This document shows, piece by piece, positions 6,692-10,783 of a stretch of 10,783 nt of DNA (position 1 is the stretch's first letter; each line of letters begins with the position of its first letter). The notes beneath the pieces are model-generated. The model made no database searches and was not told where the DNA came from. It worked only from the letters and a program-made list of their open reading frames with translations. Made by a program: the position numbers and the translations under genes. Source of the DNA: Gammaproteobacteria bacterium (GTDB taxonomy: Bacteria > Pseudomonadota > Gammaproteobacteria > SZUA-152); assembly GCA_030613605.1 (NCBI GenBank), contig JAUWLO010000050.1, positions 1-10,783 of the forward strand. Direction: 5' to 3'.

Positions 6692-7537
6692 ATGTCAGGT
6701 TCAGTCCACAAGCGTGCCCGTATTGTTATTCTGTCTTTGTTTTTCTCAGCAGGATTTCTTATTCAAAACACTGCATCAGCCGACCTGATTCTTTCCGCAC
6801 CGCCCAGGGAATCTGTAGAAGCGGGTAAAAAGCTGTATGAACCGCTTGCAGAAAGTCTTAGCCAGCTTACAGGTGAAAAAGTCATATACCGGCATCCAGA
6901 AAACTGGCACAACTATCAGAAACGATTGCAAAATGATGAATTCGATATTGTTTTTGATGGGCCTCATTTCGCTGCCTGGCGTATGTCCTCACTACAAGCG
7001 AAACCCCTGGTTCGTTTGCCGGGAAATTTGCGTTTTGTATTAGTGTCCATGGAGGAAGATAGAAAGATTACCGAGCCAAAACACCTCGTCGGAAAAACAG
7101 TCTGTACATTGCCGTCGCCTAATCTTGGCGCGTTAACCCTGTACTCCATGTTCCCAAACCCGGTGTTACAGCCTGAGTTCAGGCAAGTTAGCGGTGGTTT
7201 TAAACAGGTCGCAAAAAAATTACTGGCGGGTGAATGTCGTGGGGCGATATTACGCAGCTCATTTTTTTACAAAAAGTTACCTGATAGTGAACGCGACAGT
7301 ATTCTGGTGTTAAAGGAGAGTGATCCGATTATTAACCAGGGTATTACTGTGAGCACGCGCGTGGGTCAGAAGTCCCAGTCCAAAATGTTAAAGGCATTGA
7401 CAACATCCAGGGGCAAGCAAGCCATGGGGGCTATATTGAAGAGGTTTTCTAATGAGGCCAATGCGTTTGTGCCAGCGCGTGATGAAGAGTATGTAGGTAA
7501 GAACTTGCTGTATGACAATACTGTTTTTGGCTGGTAA
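6692..7537 (+). CDS. PhnD-like periplasmic substrate-binding protein
   Basis: A 281-residue secreted protein of the phosphate/phosphite/phosphonate-type binding-protein family (PhnD-like, type II periplasmic fold). Residues 1-30 form a Sec signal: basic HKRAR, hydrophobic core, and cleavage after ASA at 28-30. The mature start DLILSAPPRESVEAGKKLYEPL and the segment FDIVFDGPHFAAWR (84-97) match the family's first-lobe pattern, where the latter contacts ligand. VGKTVCTLPSPNLGALTLY (133-151) resembles the second ligand loop. Cys138 and Cys182 could form a periplasmic disulfide. There is no lipobox, so it should be soluble. No ABC permease or ATPase gene is next to it, so it may serve a distant transporter or act as a ligand sensor for a membrane kinase or cyclase. 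It is flanked by divergent tas and convergent acyl-CoA synthetase genes and is probably transcribed alone. Family assignment is confident; the ligand is not known, and organic anions other than phosphonate are possible. Confidence 0.87.
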   Translation: MSGSVHKRARIVILSLFFSAGFLIQNTASADLILSAPPRESVEAGKKLYEPLAESLSQLTGEKVIYRHPENWHNYQKRLQNDEFDIVFDGPHFAAWRMSSLQAKPLVRLPGNLRFVLVSMEEDRKITEPKHLVGKTVCTLPSPNLGALTLYSMFPNPVLQPEFRQVSGGFKQVAKKLLAGECRGAILRSSFFYKKLPDSERDSILVLKESDPIINQGITVSTRVGQKSQSKMLKALTTSRGKQAMGAILKRFSNEANAFVPARDEEYVGKNLLYDNTVFGW

Positions 7538-7573
7538 ATATTGTTGGTTTATTTCGAGTGGAAGCGAGGTTGC

Positions 7574-9364
7574 TTAATGCCCTGCGTACATTTCATCGAT
7601 GTTTTCCCTGTTACGTTCGATAATAACCGATCGGCGTAATTTCATAGTAGGCGTCATTGTTTCATCATCGATTGTCCAGAGTTTATTCAGTAGTGTGACC
7701 GCGCGTACCGTGGTGTAACCCGGAAATCCTTTTAAGAGTTCAGCAATACGATCCAGCACAAACCGCCGTACTGGTTTTGAATTTAAAAACCCGGGATTGT
7801 TTATATCGAAGCCCTGTGAATTAGCTTCTTTGATCCATGCATCATGCTCTAATGTGATGATGACGGACAGGAAAGGTTTGTTTTCACCAATAACTAAAAC
7901 TTGCTCAAATAATGGATCCAGAGATATAGCCAGTTCAATGTCAGCGGGAGGTACTTTTTCGCCATTGGACAAAACCAGGATGTCTTTAAGTCGCCCGGTA
8001 ATGTAAATGTGTTCGTTTTCTATGCGGGCTTTATCACCCGTATGAAGCCAGCCATCACCGTCGATCATGGCGCTGGTGGCCTCGGTATTATTCCAGTAGC
8101 CCAACATGGTTGAAGGACTGCGCGCGAGAAGCTCATCATCTTCGCCAATGGTGACGTCAACACCTGGCAGTGGAATGCCAACACTGCTCGGATCATTATC
8201 GTCAGCAGGATTACCGCTGATAATAGGGCTGGTTTCTGTGAGGCCGTAACCCTGAATCAGGTTTAGCCCCAGGCCTATGAATATTTTTGCAACGTCAGCC
8301 GATAATGGCGCGCCACCACATATTGCTAGTCGTAACCGGCCGCCTAATTTCGCCATAATCTTATTGGCGACCAGGGTTTTTAAAATCGGCCAGCGCAAGC
8401 CGCTACCTTTGCCGCCGTTTTCGAATCGCTGCCAGCCAACATCAACAGCGCTGTGAAATAGTTTTTGCGCAAAGGGTGATTTCTGATCCACCTGAACCTT
8501 AATTTTGTTGTATACGCGTTCATAGATACGTGGCACTGAAATCAGAATGGTTGGCTGTTGGCTCAGCAGGTCTTCTGCCAGTTTTTCTACGGAGCGAGCG
8601 AAGGCGACTGTAGAGCCACACATGATGGGTATGTAGTGTCCGAGGGTGCGCTCCAGCATGTGCGAGAGTGGTAAAAAAGACAGAAATACATCATCACGAT
8701 ATATTGGCAACAATTCGACAGCGGCACTGACGTTAAAAAGTATATTGCGGTGACTCAACATCACCCCCTTGGGGCGTCCGGTAGTGCCTGAGGTGTATAC
8801 CAGCGTTGCTAAAGCATCGGGGTCTATTTCGGGTAAAGGTGGCGTCTCACTTTCAGAGAGTTGCCAGTCGGCAAGGGCCACCAGACGTGGGTACAACGGT
8901 GACACGCCACAGTTTTCGGCAGTAACCAGACGCAATAAACCCTGTAATTGAGAAGCAATAGGTTGCAGTTGTTTAAGCGATGATTCATCTTCGACCAACA
9001 ACAGCTTTACCCCGGCATCCTGCAATACGTAAGAAACATTGTCGGCACGATCATTGGTGTATAAAGGAACCACCACCAGACCCAGGCCTAACGCGGCCTG
9101 TTCAAAGAATACCCACTGGGGGCAGTTGCGTAACATTAGGGCAACGCGATCGCCGGCCTGCAAACCCTCTTTTGCCAAAGCGGCCTGAATGGCACGTATG
9201 TGTTTGTTTGCTTCGCTCCAGCTGTAAGTGAGCCAGCTAGCCTGTGTTTCATCATAGTAACGATAGGCAGTGGCAGTAGGAGTGCGTTTTACGCGTTCCT
9301 GAAATAAGCCTGGCAGGCTATTGGCTTTTTCGATTGAGATAACATCCGCTGTTTTATTATTCAT
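7574..9364 (-). CDS. Long-chain acyl-CoA synthetase (AMP-binding, FAA1-type)
   Basis: A 596-residue adenylate-forming enzyme that activates a fatty acid to acyl-CoA with ATP and CoA in the cytoplasm. The phosphate-binding motif YTSGTTGRPKG is at 190-200, the adenine-binding GYGLTETSP at 372-380, HTGD at 441-444, the hinge motif GRLKD at 457-461 and SNGEKVPP at 466-473. The probable catalytic lysine is Lys575 in TMKLRR near the C-terminus. The length, a long insert before GYGLTETSP and the LSNGEKV version of the hinge fit the long-chain FAA1-like group (COG1022 type) more than enterobacterial FadD, so I give no symbol. Its ATG (9362-9364) shares a base with the stop codon of the upstream dehydrogenase gene (TAATG), indicating coupled translation. 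The stop codon lies 36 bp from that of the convergent binding-protein gene, and I see no clear terminator there. From memory, Pseudomonas aeruginosa has an AMP-binding enzyme gene next to rhlB, so part of this neighbourhood may be ancestral. Confidence 0.93.
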   Translation of the reverse strand: MNNKTADVISIEKANSLPGLFQERVKRTPTATAYRYYDETQASWLTYSWSEANKHIRAIQAALAKEGLQAGDRVALMLRNCPQWVFFEQAALGLGLVVVPLYTNDRADNVSYVLQDAGVKLLLVEDESSLKQLQPIASQLQGLLRLVTAENCGVSPLYPRLVALADWQLSESETPPLPEIDPDALATLVYTSGTTGRPKGVMLSHRNILFNVSAAVELLPIYRDDVFLSFLPLSHMLERTLGHYIPIMCGSTVAFARSVEKLAEDLLSQQPTILISVPRIYERVYNKIKVQVDQKSPFAQKLFHSAVDVGWQRFENGGKGSGLRWPILKTLVANKIMAKLGGRLRLAICGGAPLSADVAKIFIGLGLNLIQGYGLTETSPIISGNPADDNDPSSVGIPLPGVDVTIGEDDELLARSPSTMLGYWNNTEATSAMIDGDGWLHTGDKARIENEHIYITGRLKDILVLSNGEKVPPADIELAISLDPLFEQVLVIGENKPFLSVIITLEHDAWIKEANSQGFDINNPGFLNSKPVRRFVLDRIAELLKGFPGYTTVRAVTLLNKLWTIDDETMTPTMKLRRSVIIERNRENIDEMYAGH

Positions 9365-10783
9365 TATTGTTGATTCCAGTTTTCATCAGGTTTGAATCGC
9401 TCTCCATAGCGTTGGTGTAGATTATTCATTATGTCTAACAGTGAATCGGCGCCCTGATTGTCGATGTAATGCATAGGGCCACCCCGGAAAGGTGCGAAGC
9501 CAGTGCCGAATATAACGCCCGCATCCAGTAATTCTGGGTTAGGGATAACGCCTTCACGTAAACAGGCCTGAGCTTCGTTTAGCATGCGCAACATGAGGCG
9601 GTTTTTAATATTAGTAACGTCGGCCGATTTGTTTTCGCTAGTACCCGATGTGGATTTTTCCGGCTTGCCATTTTTATAGTGATAAAAACCTTTGCCCGAT
9701 TTTTTACCAAGATCGCCGGCTTTGACCATTTCGCGTAATCGATCCGGCACCTTTACGTTGAGTTTGTCTGAGAGAATTTCGGCTACGGATAAACAGATAT
9801 CCAGACCGACCGTGTCAGCCAGTGCAATAGGGCCCATGGGCATCCCAAAATCCAGTGCGGCCTGATCAATAACGTTGGGGCTAACTCCTTCTGATTCGAG
9901 TACTACCGCTTCGAGCAAATAAGGCATCAGTACACGATTGACCAAAAATCCGGGGCTGGAGATTACGGGTAAGGGCAACCGGTCAATGTGTCGTGTAAAG
10001 GCGGCTGCTTTGGCAGCAACTTCCGGATTGGTATTGGGTGCGGAGACAATTTCCACCAGTTGCATCATGGCAACCGGGTTAAAAAAGTGTATGCCCACCA
10101 GGCGCGATGGGTCAGCCAGGCATTCGCTCAGGACTTCCAGTGGAATGCTGGAGGTATTGGTGGCCAGAATGGCATCAGGTTTCATTTGTGGTTCGTTCTG
10201 GCGATAGAGCGTTTGTTTTGCCTCAACATCTTCAAAAATGGCTTCGATGATGACATCAGCCTGTGCGATACCATGGCCATTGATATCAGGTACCAGCCGA
10301 TCCAGAGCCTGTTGAACAAGCAGTGGGCGTTTGAGTTTCTTTTTATACAGCTTGGCGGCGCGTTGAATCACTTTTGCCAGGGTGGCCTCTTTGCGATCCT
10401 GAAGGGTGACGTTCATACCGCGTAATGCACACCAGGCAGCAATATCACCACCCATGACGCCACCGCCGATGACATGAACGCGTTTAGGGGTAAAAAGTTT
10501 TTTATCGCCCTGCGATTTAAGATCTTCCTGCAGAAAAAATACGCGGATCAGATTTTTCGCGGTACTGCCTAATACTAATCGGGCGACGGAAATTTCTTCG
10601 CCATTTAACATGGCCTGTTTATTGCCACCATGTTTGGCCCATAAATCAATCAGGGCATAGGGGGCAGGATAATGTTCAGGCGAGGCTTTTTTGGCGACCT
10701 GTTTGCGTAAAAACTTGGCGAGCAAGGGACGTACCAATGCACTATTTGTTGCGCGCTTCCACCAGACCAGTTTGGTTTTGCGC
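9364..10783 (-). CDS. FadB/FadJ-type multifunctional enzyme, 3-hydroxyacyl-CoA dehydrogenase part (5' truncated by window)
   Basis: The frame is open to the window edge (first complete codon 10780-10782), giving 472 visible residues. The TTG at 10735-10737 is internal, since the coding pattern continues upstream of it. Numbering from the first complete codon, residues 1-50 are a basic linker with HYPAPYALIDLW, typical of the stretch between the enoyl-CoA hydratase and dehydrogenase parts of FadB/FadJ-like proteins. The NAD-binding Rossmann motif VIGGGVMGGDIA is at 104-115. The catalytic pair is His232 (GIHFFNP) and Glu244 (LVEIV). GFLVNR is at 278-283. A second C-terminal helical domain follows, with GTGFAPFRGGP near 426-436. 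The enzyme oxidises 3-hydroxyacyl-CoA to 3-ketoacyl-CoA in beta-oxidation. The hydratase half should lie beyond 10783. A Ser/Thr/Lys-rich insert at about 374-390 separates the two C-terminal helical domains. FadB versus FadJ cannot be decided here. Confidence 0.92.
   Translation of the reverse strand, partial: RKTKLVWWKRATNSALVRPLLAKFLRKQVAKKASPEHYPAPYALIDLWAKHGGNKQAMLNGEEISVARLVLGSTAKNLIRVFFLQEDLKSQGDKKLFTPKRVHVIGGGVMGGDIAAWCALRGMNVTLQDRKEATLAKVIQRAAKLYKKKLKRPLLVQQALDRLVPDINGHGIAQADVIIEAIFEDVEAKQTLYRQNEPQMKPDAILATNTSSIPLEVLSECLADPSRLVGIHFFNPVAMMQLVEIVSAPNTNPEVAAKAAAFTRHIDRLPLPVISSPGFLVNRVLMPYLLEAVVLESEGVSPNVIDQAALDFGMPMGPIALADTVGLDICLSVAEILSDKLNVKVPDRLREMVKAGDLGKKSGKGFYHYKNGKPEKSTSGTSENKSADVTNIKNRLMLRMLNEAQACLREGVIPNPELLDAGVIFGTGFAPFRGGPMHYIDNQGADSLLDIMNNLHQRYGERFKPDENWNQQ

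Noticed and set aside
9988..10425. Plus-strand open frame of 145 codons opposite the dehydrogenase gene
   Set aside because: It lies fully antisense to a well-supported enzyme with intact motifs, and its translation resembles no family I know.
10735..10737. TTG as the start of a stand-alone dehydrogenase
   Set aside because: The frame continues to the window edge and the upstream residues fit the linker of a FadB/FadJ-like protein, so the gene is truncated by the window.
1..10783. Defence system, mobile element, CRISPR array or tRNA attachment site
   Set aside because: I found no recombinase, transposase, nuclease, spaced short repeats or tRNA-like ends; all long genes fit core metabolism, envelope or signalling families.

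Overview
The window reads as chromosomal DNA of a gammaproteobacterium, probably of the Pseudomonas/Cellvibrio/Saccharophagus type. The evidence is a RhlB helicase C-terminus, a Tas-type aldo-keto reductase of the same length (346 aa) as the E. coli protein as I recall it, and a fused FadB/FadJ-type beta-oxidation protein. The lineage is inferred from protein resemblance, not from a search. I see no transposase, integrase, tRNA, rRNA, CRISPR array or phage gene, so nothing marks this as a mobile region.

Layout, left to right. (1) 1-239, plus strand: the last 79 codons of RhlB, ending in a basic Arg/Gly/Ser tail. (2) 266-5285, minus strand: a compact three-gene group read from high to low coordinates. 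It holds a small DUF2846-like lipoprotein, a very large lipoprotein made of about 21 LVIVD-type beta-propeller units, and a cytoplasmic DUF484/GAF-GGDEF diguanylate cyclase. The gaps are 43 and 18 bp, so one transcript is likely. (3) 5409-6449, minus: the aldo-keto reductase tas. (4) 6450-6691: an intergenic region between diverging genes. (5) 6692-7537, plus: a secreted PhnD-like periplasmic substrate-binding protein with no transporter genes beside it. (6) 7574-10783, minus: a beta-oxidation pair. The upstream gene is the 3-hydroxyacyl-CoA dehydrogenase part of a multifunctional enzyme whose 5' end lies outside the window. The downstream gene is a long-chain acyl-CoA synthetase whose start codon overlaps the upstream stop codon.

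How the genes may work together. The acyl-CoA synthetase and dehydrogenase activate fatty acids and oxidise them in the same pathway, and are translationally coupled. The least ordinary part is the lipoprotein/lipoprotein/cyclase group. Two predicted outer-membrane lipoproteins, one a giant propeller scaffold, share a transcript with an enzyme that makes c-di-GMP and has both the catalytic and the inhibitory (RxxD) motifs intact. This suggests an envelope or surface function coordinated with c-di-GMP signalling, but no physical link is shown by the sequence. RhlB, tas and the binding protein look like independent neighbours.
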